Below are positions 23,259-31,000 of a DNA stretch of 64,000 bases, in pieces. This DNA is from Planctomycetota bacterium. Lineage in GTDB: Bacteria > Planctomycetota > UBA1135 > UBA2386. Made by a program: the position numbers and the translations under genes. A model generated the notes under the pieces. It was not told where the DNA came from. It was given only the letters and a program-made list of their open reading frames with translations, and searched no databases. The DNA lies in assembly GCA_028281765.1 (NCBI GenBank), contig JANQJF010000056.1, positions 1 through 64,000 of the forward strand, given 5' to 3'. The first letter of the stretch is position 1, and the number at the start of each line of letters is the position of its first letter.

Positions 23259-24691
23259 TACTGGCCCAGACCCGGAGGCGTGTGCTGGGCGAGTAGATCG
23301 TCGAGCCGGCGACGGTCCGCGTCCATCAGCTTGGGATGGACTCGTAGACGTCGCCCGACGCGATGGACCGCGTTGGCATCCCCGTGATTCGCGAGATTGT
23401 CGAGCGCGGAGACGATCGCTCCGACTCGCGTCGGGTCGGCCGTGAACGCGTCGTCGTCGATCGCTGCGAGCAGGGTGTGCTCGCCGATTTCCACCGTGGA
23501 TCGTGACGCGAGCACGAACAGGGCGCGTTTTTTCACTTCGAGGTCCGGGTCCTGTTCGAACGCGACCCGTGCGAGTTCGAAACCCGAGTCGCCGAATCCG
23601 AATCCCGTCACCATCTCGGCGCGCAGCTGGGGTGCGACCTGGTCGGCGAGCTTGTGTTCGTAGGCCGTGCGAATCGACGCAGGTGCACGGTTGCCGAGAA
23701 GCAGGAACGACGCGGTCAGGCGGCTCGCGCCCGCGACGGGTTCGAGCTGCTCGAGCACACGCAGCGCGGCTCGTGGTTCGAGCTCCCGCGCGGCCGTGAT
23801 ACCGACTGCGACCGCGAGATCCGAGTCGCGTGATTGGCGCACGCGCTCCATCACGAAGTGCTCGTAGCGTCCGTCCCGCGACGTCAGCAGATGCCGCAGC
23901 GCACAGATCCGGCGCGTCGGGTTGCTGTCGTCGGCGTAGACCAGTGCGAGACTCGCGAGATTGCCGGACGTGCGCGCCCCGGACTCCTCGAGGTTTTGCC
24001 ACAGAGTGGTCAGGAGCGCCTTGGCGACGCGCGCCAGGAACGGCTCGCGCAACGAGAGCTCGACGAGGTCGAGAACCGCGCGCTCGTGAGAGGGTCCGAG
24101 GAACGGCTCGTCGGCCAGCAGGCCGAGCCCTAGGAGCTCCGCGAGCGGCTCGTCCTGGGGAAGGGAGACGAGCATCGCCTCGACGAGTCGGTCGACGCGT
24201 GCTCGGTCCCCGGAGTACTCGAATCGCTGCCAGCGAACACGGAGTCCGAGTTCGAGAACGAGTCCGAGAACTCGGCGGCGGGCCGTTCCCGCGACGGTCT
24301 CGTCTTCGCTCATCAGTCCACAGAGTGCGTGGAGAGCCGATTCCTCCGTGTCGGGAAGCTCGGCGCGCATCCGTTCGATGGCGACCCGGGCGCGTTCGTC
24401 GACTTCGCGGGCCTCGTCGAAGTCATCGGCCTCGACCGCCGCGCGAGTTTCGAGTGCCAGCGCGACGAGCCGTTCGATCCATTCGTCGAACGTGCGGGGA
24501 TCGTGGCTCTCCGCCACCGATGCCGAAACGCGCTCCGTCGCCCTCGTGTCGATTGACTCCGGACTCGCGATGTCGTTCGGCTGCGGGGCGGAAGCGACGT
24601 CGATCGGCACCGCTTTCGAAGTGTCGGGAAGCGCGCACCAGAGCGCGATGCCGGTTCCGACGACGAATACCCAGGTCGCGAGGTGCTTCAT
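23258..24691 (-). CDS. large helical-repeat anchored or secreted protein
   Basis: A 477-residue protein. ATG 24691 opens a hydrophobic segment (HLATWVFVVGTGIALWCAL, a signal peptide or anchor). The rest is almost all helix, with short repeated motifs such as VDRLVEAMLVSL and VLDLVELSLREP, in the style of HEAT or TPR-like solenoids, and no catalytic motif. A longer frame to 24769 lacks a better start. Its ATG overlaps the stop of the previous gene by one base (TAATG), so the two are coupled. It is likely a scaffold in the envelope; no family is recognised. Confidence 0.6.
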   Translation of the reverse strand: MKHLATWVFVVGTGIALWCALPDTSKAVPIDVASAPQPNDIASPESIDTRATERVSASVAESHDPRTFDEWIERLVALALETRAAVEADDFDEAREVDERARVAIERMRAELPDTEESALHALCGLMSEDETVAGTARRRVLGLVLELGLRVRWQRFEYSGDRARVDRLVEAMLVSLPQDEPLAELLGLGLLADEPFLGPSHERAVLDLVELSLREPFLARVAKALLTTLWQNLEESGARTSGNLASLALVYADDSNPTRRICALRHLLTSRDGRYEHFVMERVRQSRDSDLAVAVGITAARELEPRAALRVLEQLEPVAGASRLTASFLLLGNRAPASIRTAYEHKLADQVAPQLRAEMVTGFGFGDSGFELARVAFEQDPDLEVKKRALFVLASRSTVEIGEHTLLAAIDDDAFTADPTRVGAIVSALDNLANHGDANAVHRVGRRLRVHPKLMDADRRRLDDLLAQHTPPGLGQ

Positions 24692-25110
24692 TACTTCGGC
24701 AGCATCGAGCAGGGGAATTGGGAGTAGCTCGGAAGCGTGTTGACGGTGTCCGACGAACGCTCCTTGCACACGCTGCCGACCGGGAACAGCAAGAACCAGG
24801 TCGTCGCGCAGGTGAACTTGGTCTGGACGACGTTGACGGTCGAGGTCGGGACCGTGTACGTGTTGGAATCAGGACTGTCCTTCGTGCCGTCGCGTGCCGG
24901 CGTGACGATCACGAGCGCGGGGCACGTCGCCTGCATGTTCACCTGAACGCCAGCGACGCTGACCTGGGCCATACCGCCGCAGTTGAGATCGCCCTCCGTC
25001 TGGATATCCGTGCCCTGTGGATCGACCACGTCGTGCGGGCAGTTATCGTGGCTGCCGCTCAGCGGCAGCAAGAACGCGGCAGCCGTGGCCACCAGGATTC
25101 CATGCAACAT
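24691..25110 (-). CDS. small secreted cysteine-rich protein
   Basis: A 139-residue exported protein. A signal peptide (HGILVATAAAFLLPLSGS) precedes a mature part with six cysteines in a spread consistent with disulfides, for example DNCPHDV, LNCGGM, TCPALV, FTCATTW, SVCKER and FPCSML. No family is known to me. The start is ATG 25110 with AAGGAG six bases upstream; an in-frame TTG at 25116 is also possible. Its stop overlaps the next gene's ATG (TAATG), which couples it to the helical protein downstream. Confidence 0.65.
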   Translation of the reverse strand: MLHGILVATAAAFLLPLSGSHDNCPHDVVDPQGTDIQTEGDLNCGGMAQVSVAGVQVNMQATCPALVIVTPARDGTKDSPDSNTYTVPTSTVNVVQTKFTCATTWFLLFPVGSVCKERSSDTVNTLPSYSQFPCSMLPK

Positions 25111-25126
25111 CTTCAACTCCTTGTCG

Positions 25127-25163
25127 GTAGGTGACGGGCAGCGGGAGTCGCTGCCTCACCTAC
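25127..25163. terminator. large hairpin between secreted-protein genes
   Basis: GTAGGTGA, CG, GGCAGCG, GGAGT, CGCTGCC, TCACCTAC forms an 8-bp outer and a 7-bp inner stem with a 2-base bulge and a 5-base loop. It sits after the stop of the gene at 25198 and just before the ribosome-binding site (AAGGAG) of the next. It has no T-run; it may be a terminator or a 5' structure. Confidence 0.5.
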
Positions 25164-25197
25164 TTCGTGACGAGGAATCGCGGATGGTGACGCGGGA

Positions 25198-26265
25198 TCA
25201 GTATCCGATGTGCACCGTGAGCCCGTTCGAGGCGGACAGGGATCCCGGGACCGCCGACTCGATCGCGACGTGCTGCATGTGCAGCACGAATCCGCCGTTG
25301 TCGATGCCGAGCGGCAGGCTGAAGAACAGGTTCGCGGGTTCGGGGCCGAGGGTGACGCCGCCGACGAACAGTTCTGGCGAGGGATGGAGCGAGCAACCCG
25401 CGGTGCCGAACAGCGGATCCAGATCGATCGGCACGGCGAGTCGACTGAGTCCGAAGATCAACGCACCGTTGGTGCCCGCGGCGTGGTTGCTCGACACGAG
25501 GTCGAGCGTGCCGCCGGCAGAGATCGATCCGTTCGCGGTCAGGGCGACCGGGCCGAACGTCCCGTTGCAGCCCGTGCCGAACGGCTGGGCGTTGCCGAAG
25601 ACTTCGACCGCGCCGCGCAGGTCGATCGATCCTGCGTTGCCGATCAGGGTGGCCGAGCCATCCGCAGGATCGACTTCCCAGATCAGGTTGTTGCCCGCGA
25701 TCAGCTTGCCGTCGGCGCGCGAAGCGAGGAACTGCCACGTGCCGTTCGGGATGCCGACCGGGTCCAGGTCCGTCGCGGCGCCCGTCAGCGGATCGACGAG
25801 AAGGAGGCCGTGGACGTTGTCGGCCGCGTAGAGACTGCCCTGGTGCCACGCGAGGGCTTGGACCGCGCTGTAGTTGAGCGGCCCGATGGTCGTGAAGGAG
25901 CCGGCCCCCGGGTCGAAGATCGAGAGCACGTCTCCGCCGTCCTGCACGCACCAGATCACCGAGCCGTCACTCGCCATCGCGCGCACGTCGGGGACGTTGC
26001 TGAAGACGATCGCCGCGGTTCCGGTCCCGGGATCGACCGCGGTCATGTGGTAGATCCACGGGTTGCCCGACCGATGCGTCGACCAGACGACTCCGCCCGC
26101 GATGTCAAGTCCGTTCGAGCAGCACAGGGAGGTGCCGATCGGAGTCGCGCTCGCCGTGTAGGAGTCCAGCTGGTACGCGGTTCCGCTCCACGAGACGGCG
26201 AACATGTCCTGCGCGGATGCGGCGGAACCGAACAGAGCGAACAACAAGAGCGAGCGGCGGATCAT
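25198..26265 (-). CDS. secreted beta-propeller-like protein with two-Cys module
   Basis: A 355-residue exported protein with a signal peptide (RRSLLLFALFGSAASA, cut near QD). Residues ~20-225 show short repeated units with W, G and DP turns (VDPGTGTAAIVFSNV, VDPLTGAATDLDPV, VDPADGSATLIGN), as in a propeller. Residues ~228-355 (25198-25584) are the shared module, starting PFGTGCNGTFG with a later AGCSLHPS and SNGLTVHIGY end. A strong hairpin follows. It is extracellular; a ligand or structural role is unknown. Confidence 0.7.
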   Translation of the reverse strand: MIRRSLLLFALFGSAASAQDMFAVSWSGTAYQLDSYTASATPIGTSLCCSNGLDIAGGVVWSTHRSGNPWIYHMTAVDPGTGTAAIVFSNVPDVRAMASDGSVIWCVQDGGDVLSIFDPGAGSFTTIGPLNYSAVQALAWHQGSLYAADNVHGLLLVDPLTGAATDLDPVGIPNGTWQFLASRADGKLIAGNNLIWEVDPADGSATLIGNAGSIDLRGAVEVFGNAQPFGTGCNGTFGPVALTANGSISAGGTLDLVSSNHAAGTNGALIFGLSRLAVPIDLDPLFGTAGCSLHPSPELFVGGVTLGPEPANLFFSLPLGIDNGGFVLHMQHVAIESAVPGSLSASNGLTVHIGY

Positions 26266-26373
26266 CGTGCCCTCCGGGGGTTGAGCACGATCAGGGTAGC
26301 AGAATCGGTCCCGCTCGTGGTCGCAGCCGGCGCGTCGTGGCGAGGAGTCCGCCCCGGTCGAGGGCGTGACGAA

Positions 26374-29300
26374 CTACTCGACTCTCGCGGTTCCGATCAC
26401 GGCCCAGCTGCGCCAGCGATAGCTGCGCCGAGATTGCCGCGCGCGAATCTCGTACTCCCCGCGTGGGATCCTCTTGCTTCGGAATACCCCGCTCGCGTCG
26501 GGATCGAACCGAACTGCCCACTGGATGCCATCCGACGTGCGTACGAGTGCGAAGCTCGGCATCGCCGCGTCTTCGACGTCCGCCCGCGCCGGTTGTGGAA
26601 GGTCGCGCACCTCGACGGCGCCCGTCTTCACGCGAATGTCGATCGGAGTGCCGTCTTCGAGTGCCTTCGCTTCGATCGTCGCCGAGACATCCCCGTGAGG
26701 TAGCGAGTACGACACGTAGAGTTCGAGCGCGCCGGGACGCGGCGCGACGAGTTCGAATCCGCCGTCGGCGTCGGTTTTCGTGCGCACCTTGGTGTAGGCG
26801 ATGTTCACGTGGACGCCCTCCCTCGGCGCGTCGTCGATCACGACGCGGCCTCGGATCGCGGTCGGACGATCCGCGGTGAGATCGAGGTCGTGTGTCTTGG
26901 TCTCGCCGGCGCGGACCGAGAAGTGCACGGGCAGTTCGTAGACCTGGTCGTAGGTCCACGTGCGGCACGTCCGCAGCCATTCCTGCTGGTCGGGTTCGCA
27001 CCGCGCGATCTGCCAGTCGCCGGGCGTGAGCCCTTCGAATCGATAGCGTCCGTCCGCGCCGACGAACTGCATCTGCAGGTGCCCGTCGCCGTGCGTGATC
27101 GCGACGAGCGCGCCGTCGACCTCGACTCCTTCCGCGACGAGCAGCCGGCCTTCGAGCGTCGCGGGACGCACGAGTTCGAAGGTCAGGTCGTTCGCGGACT
27201 CTCCATTGTCGAGGCGGAACGGGCCGTGCTCGCCGCGCGCCCACCCTTCGGCCTCGGCGTGCACGTAGTACTCTCCCGCACTGCGCACGAAGTGCTCGAA
27301 GCGGCCGTTTTCGTCGGTCAGCACGCCCTTGTATCGAACGTAGCCGTGCAGCCGCGTGTAGAGCTTCGCCGCGTAGACGCCCATCCGTTTCTTGTGGGCG
27401 CGGAAATGGAGATGGACGCGCGCGCCGGCGACGGGTTGGCCATCCGCGAGGACGCGGCCGCGAATCGCGCCGGCGCGTTGCAGCGTGGGACGGAGCTGTT
27501 CGGGGGCAGTCTTCGGATCGAGCGGTCCTTCGTGATGGGCGAGGTGCCCTTCGGCGTTGACCCACAGCTGGAACGGAATCGCCGGCATCAGCATGCGGCG
27601 CGTGCCGTCGTCGTTCTCCTCCACGGGCGTGCGCATCATGTAGCTCGCCGCGTCTGCCACGCTGACGCGCGTCGCGAGGATACGATCCCCATTCGTCGAG
27701 CGCGGGTCGATCGTCATCCAGCGTTTCGCCGGGAAGCGCATCTCGACGTCGTGCATGCCGGCGGTGACGTCGTGGCGCAGGATCAGTCGTGACGCGTTTC
27801 GCTGCCGAGCCTCGATCGTGTAGGGGCGGCCCGCCGGCACGACGAGTTCGAACGCGCCGTCGCTCGCGCCGCTGAAGCTCATGGTCACCGGGTTGCTGTT
27901 GCGGGCGCCGCGGTTTTCCCAGACGTTCAGCTCGGTCTGGACGCCCTTGCCGTCCTCGTCGAGGACGACACCGCGGATCTTGTTGCGGTCACTGAGCGTC
28001 GTGAGGATGAGGTCGGGCGCTCGCACTTCGTCGGCGTGGCGGACGTCGAACGGCGCGCCGTACTCGATGTAGTGGCCCGACTTGCGGGCCAGCATCGAGA
28101 CGGACGTCACGTCGACGCCCTCGAGCCGATACTCGCCGTTGTCGTCGGTCTTCGTGCGGCCCGGTCCGCGGATGCCGTAGCGGAAACCGTGTCCGAGCAC
28201 GCGTCTCAGTTCTTCGGCTTCGCCGGACGCGCGTGTCGTGCCTCGGATCGCGGAGATCCAGGCGCCGGTCGCGGGTGCGCCGCTCGGCAGGAGCACGCGC
28301 CCGGTGATCGTGCCGCCCGGCTGCAGTCGCACGTCCCCGAGCTGCATCGTCGTCACGCCGTCGACCTTCTCCTGGCGACTCGTACGCGACCAGCCGTCGC
28401 CGCGGAACTCCACGGCGACCCAGTGGTTGTTTCCGGACGTGCGCTTGGGCGGCCACGTGAGTTCGAGGCGCGCGCGGCCGTCGGGTCCGGTCTCTGCCGA
28501 TGGCTCATCCTGGATCTCGTGCGCGACCATCGCGACACCTTGGATCGGCTGGTCACGATGATCCAAGCAGCGTGCGAGCACGATCATCTTCGGCGCCGCG
28601 GCCTCCGGATGCGTCGGCTCGTCTTTCGACTCGACGACGTCGCGCTCGGTGGGAATGTTCTCGCTGTGGGGGGCGTCGGACGCGTCCTCGGTTTCGACGT
28701 GGCTCGCGATCGCGGCCGGCGCGTCGGTATGGGGCGTGTCCAACGGCTGGGCGTCCGCCGCGCTGCCGCTCCAGATCGTGAACCCGATCGCGAGCACCGC
28801 GGCGATACCGAGCAGCGGTAGTGCCGCGACTCCCATGGCGGTCGCGAGAACCGCGCGACCGGTCATGCGACGCGGCAACATCCCGACCAGTGCCGTGGCC
28901 CACGCGCGGCCGTCGCGACCGTGACGTTCGTCGAGTCGTGCGCGGAGCTTGCCGAGCGCGCGCGTGAGTCGGCTGCGCACGGCAGGCCCGGTCGTTCCGA
29001 GTCGCTTCGCGATCTCACGCGGGGGCAGGTTGTCGAAGAAGCGCATCACCACGACCTCGCGGTCCGGGGGATCGAGCGCGAGCACGCTGTCCGCGAGGTT
29101 GCGCTGCACGGTGATCTGCTCGACGCGATCGTCGGTGCTTTCCGGCCGTGCGACTGCGGCTTCGCGCCGGCGCCGGCGACTCTCGCTGCGAATGTGCATG
29201 CGCACGACGTTGTGTGCGACGCGGCCGAGCCACGCGCGGACGCCGGCTTCGCTCGAGGTGTCGCGCGGCGGGCGCGTCAGCGCCGTCAGCCAGGTCTCCT

Positions 29301-29406
29301 GGACGACGTCCTGCGCGAGCTCGTGGTCGCGCACGAGTTCGAACGCGAGATGCTGCAGCGATTCGCTGTGGTCGAGGAGTCTGCTCGTGTCGAGGGTTCC
29401 GGTCAC
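26374..29406 (-). CDS. sigma factor fused to membrane helix and carboxypeptidase-regulatory-like repeats
   Basis: A ~1010-residue one-chain fusion. Residues ~1-160 are an ECF sigma factor: region 2 (LVRDHELAQDVVQETWLTAL) and region 4 with the helix-turn-helix PPREIAKRLGTTGPAVRSRL. A membrane helix lies at about 183-212 (ATAMGVAALPLLGIAAVLAI), then a low-complexity linker of Asp, Glu, Ala and Pro. The remaining ~750 residues hold at least six repeats of the carboxypeptidase-regulatory (Ig-like beta-sandwich) type, marked by G(R/V)V(L/V)...G..V.GA, such as GRVLADGQPVAGARV. GTG 29406 is the likely start although it has no clear ribosome-binding site; the frame goes on upstream. It is 47 bases after the S41 gene on the same strand. 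Confidence 0.85.
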   Translation of the reverse strand: MTGTLDTSRLLDHSESLQHLAFELVRDHELAQDVVQETWLTALTRPPRDTSSEAGVRAWLGRVAHNVVRMHIRSESRRRRREAAVARPESTDDRVEQITVQRNLADSVLALDPPDREVVVMRFFDNLPPREIAKRLGTTGPAVRSRLTRALGKLRARLDERHGRDGRAWATALVGMLPRRMTGRAVLATAMGVAALPLLGIAAVLAIGFTIWSGSAADAQPLDTPHTDAPAAIASHVETEDASDAPHSENIPTERDVVESKDEPTHPEAAAPKMIVLARCLDHRDQPIQGVAMVAHEIQDEPSAETGPDGRARLELTWPPKRTSGNNHWVAVEFRGDGWSRTSRQEKVDGVTTMQLGDVRLQPGGTITGRVLLPSGAPATGAWISAIRGTTRASGEAEELRRVLGHGFRYGIRGPGRTKTDDNGEYRLEGVDVTSVSMLARKSGHYIEYGAPFDVRHADEVRAPDLILTTLSDRNKIRGVVLDEDGKGVQTELNVWENRGARNSNPVTMSFSGASDGAFELVVPAGRPYTIEARQRNASRLILRHDVTAGMHDVEMRFPAKRWMTIDPRSTNGDRILATRVSVADAASYMMRTPVEENDDGTRRMLMPAIPFQLWVNAEGHLAHHEGPLDPKTAPEQLRPTLQRAGAIRGRVLADGQPVAGARVHLHFRAHKKRMGVYAAKLYTRLHGYVRYKGVLTDENGRFEHFVRSAGEYYVHAEAEGWARGEHGPFRLDNGESANDLTFELVRPATLEGRLLVAEGVEVDGALVAITHGDGHLQMQFVGADGRYRFEGLTPGDWQIARCEPDQQEWLRTCRTWTYDQVYELPVHFSVRAGETKTHDLDLTADRPTAIRGRVVIDDAPREGVHVNIAYTKVRTKTDADGGFELVAPRPGALELYVSYSLPHGDVSATIEAKALEDGTPIDIRVKTGAVEVRDLPQPARADVEDAAMPSFALVRTSDGIQWAVRFDPDASGVFRSKRIPRGEYEIRARQSRRSYRWRSWAVIGTARVE

Positions 29407-29453
29407 GGAGAGAAGAGTGCCGTGGTCTCCGGATTGTCGCAGATTCTCGGCGG

Positions 29454-30785
29454 TTACTCGCTCGACCAGCCGAACTTGCTCGGCTTGTAAGGCACCGCGT
29501 TCTGCGGGAACTTCTGCAGCACCTTCTCGGCGTGAAGAATCAGCGTGTCCTTCTCGGCCGCGAGATCGGCCGGATCGAATGCGACGGTCTCGTGTGGTTC
29601 GATACCGATTCCTTCGATGCCGCGGCCGCCTTGGAAGCGCGCCTTGTTCGAGTGCACGGCGAAGTAGAGCGAGAACTTCTTCGACGGCAGCTCGAGGGTC
29701 TCCTTCGATGCGGACATGCCCGCCGTCGGGCTCTCGCCGATCATGTACGCGCGGCCGTCTTCCTTGAACATGCCGCTCGCGGTCTCGCCGGCGCTGCGGG
29801 CGGTCGCGTCGATGATGACGACCACCGGTCCGCCGTACTGCGTGTTGCCCGTGCTCTCGTAGCGCTTGGTGAACGCGACCTGCTTGCCGCTCGGCACGAA
29901 CCGGCCGAACAGGTCGTCGTGATCGAAGCCGCCGCCGGAGTTGCCACGGAAGTCGAGGATCATCCCTGGCACGTTGCCGAGTCCTGCGAGCGCGGCTTCG
30001 ACCTGATCGGGCAGGTTGCCCTTGCAGCGGCGGATGTGGACGTAGCCGAAGCCCTGCGTGGTCTTGCCCCAGTGTACGTCTTTCCCGAACGACATGCCCT
30101 CCGGGTAGAACGCGGGGCCGTTCGGAACCGGGTTGGCCTTTGAATAGGTCAGCGTGCGGTTCTTCTTCTGCTTCTTCGCCGTCCTGAGTTCGAGCTTCAT
30201 GCGCGTGCCCTTCGGCGCGGCGAGGCCCCAGTGGCAGGCGTAGAAGAACGCTTGATGATCCGTCGAGAAGCTGCGGAAGCGTCGGATGTCCGCGATGCGC
30301 GCGTCGAGCCACTTGGACGCCGGTTGCTTGTCGACTTTGACGACTTCCATGCCGGGCTCGATGCCCGCGCCCTTTGCGGTCGACCAGCTGTTCTTGACGT
30401 AGATCTTCTTGCCGACGCGGCACCAGAACATGCCGGGTCCGGTCATGTCCTTCGGTTCGGGCCACTCGACCTTCGTGCCCTCGAGCGGGGTCACGCGCGC
30501 GTGGCCGTCGCGCAGATGTGCGACGAGACGCTGCAGCACTTCGTAGTGCTGTTGATCGGTCTTCGCCTTCTTTGCGTCCTTCTTGAGCTCCTTGCCGACC
30601 TTCTTCCACTGGATGCCTTTGAGCTTGAAGAAGTGCCCGCACTTCTTCTCGAGCTCGCGCAGCGCGAACGTCAGGTCCTTCTGGCACTCCTTCTGTGCGA
30701 CGAGCGGAGTGAGCCCGAACAGGAGCGGGGCGAGGCCGCATGCAGCGGCGCGGAAGAACGATGCGCGTCGGGTCGGAGTCGTCAT
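29454..30785 (-). CDS. secreted S41-family peptidase
   Basis: A 443-residue exported protease. A Tat- or Sec-like signal (RRASFFRAAACGLAPLLFGL) precedes an N-terminal helical segment, a PDZ-like stretch (STAKGAGIEPGMEVVKVDKQ) and the S41 domain from ~250. The domain has VPGMILDFRGNSGGGFDHDD, the nucleophile serine in TARSAGETASG, and GRAYMIGESPTAGM. C-terminal processing protease-like enzymes of this type cut peptides at their C-termini; the target is unknown. It precedes the sigma-fusion gene by 47 bases and may be cotranscribed. A 10-bp inverted repeat lies just before its ATG. Confidence 0.88.
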   Translation of the reverse strand: MTTPTRRASFFRAAACGLAPLLFGLTPLVAQKECQKDLTFALRELEKKCGHFFKLKGIQWKKVGKELKKDAKKAKTDQQHYEVLQRLVAHLRDGHARVTPLEGTKVEWPEPKDMTGPGMFWCRVGKKIYVKNSWSTAKGAGIEPGMEVVKVDKQPASKWLDARIADIRRFRSFSTDHQAFFYACHWGLAAPKGTRMKLELRTAKKQKKNRTLTYSKANPVPNGPAFYPEGMSFGKDVHWGKTTQGFGYVHIRRCKGNLPDQVEAALAGLGNVPGMILDFRGNSGGGFDHDDLFGRFVPSGKQVAFTKRYESTGNTQYGGPVVVIIDATARSAGETASGMFKEDGRAYMIGESPTAGMSASKETLELPSKKFSLYFAVHSNKARFQGGRGIEGIGIEPHETVAFDPADLAAEKDTLILHAEKVLQKFPQNAVPYKPSKFGWSSE

Positions 30786-30791
30786 GCGAAA

Positions 30792-30831
30792 CGAAGAATG
30801 CCGGGACCACGCGATTGTCGCGCATTCTTCG
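30792..30831. promoter_or_regulatory. perfect 10-bp inverted repeat upstream of the S41 gene
   Basis: CGAAGAATGC-N20-GCATTCTTCG lies 7 to 46 bases before the S41 start codon, in the 5' leader or promoter of the S41/sigma-fusion run. It could be a hairpin covering the translation start or an operator. No ribosome-binding site is visible near the ATG. Confidence 0.45.
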
Positions 30832-31000
30832 GTCACACGATCGGGTGAGATTCCTCGTGGCCGGGAAATCCTCCGAAGCGATGCGCGGATGTGCCGTGCT
30901 GCAGCGCGATTGCGACGAGTTACTCGCCCCGAACGCGTGCGACGTTCTTGATACACTGCGCCGTGAAGCCCCCTCGACTGTCCCACACAACGGAGTGTTT

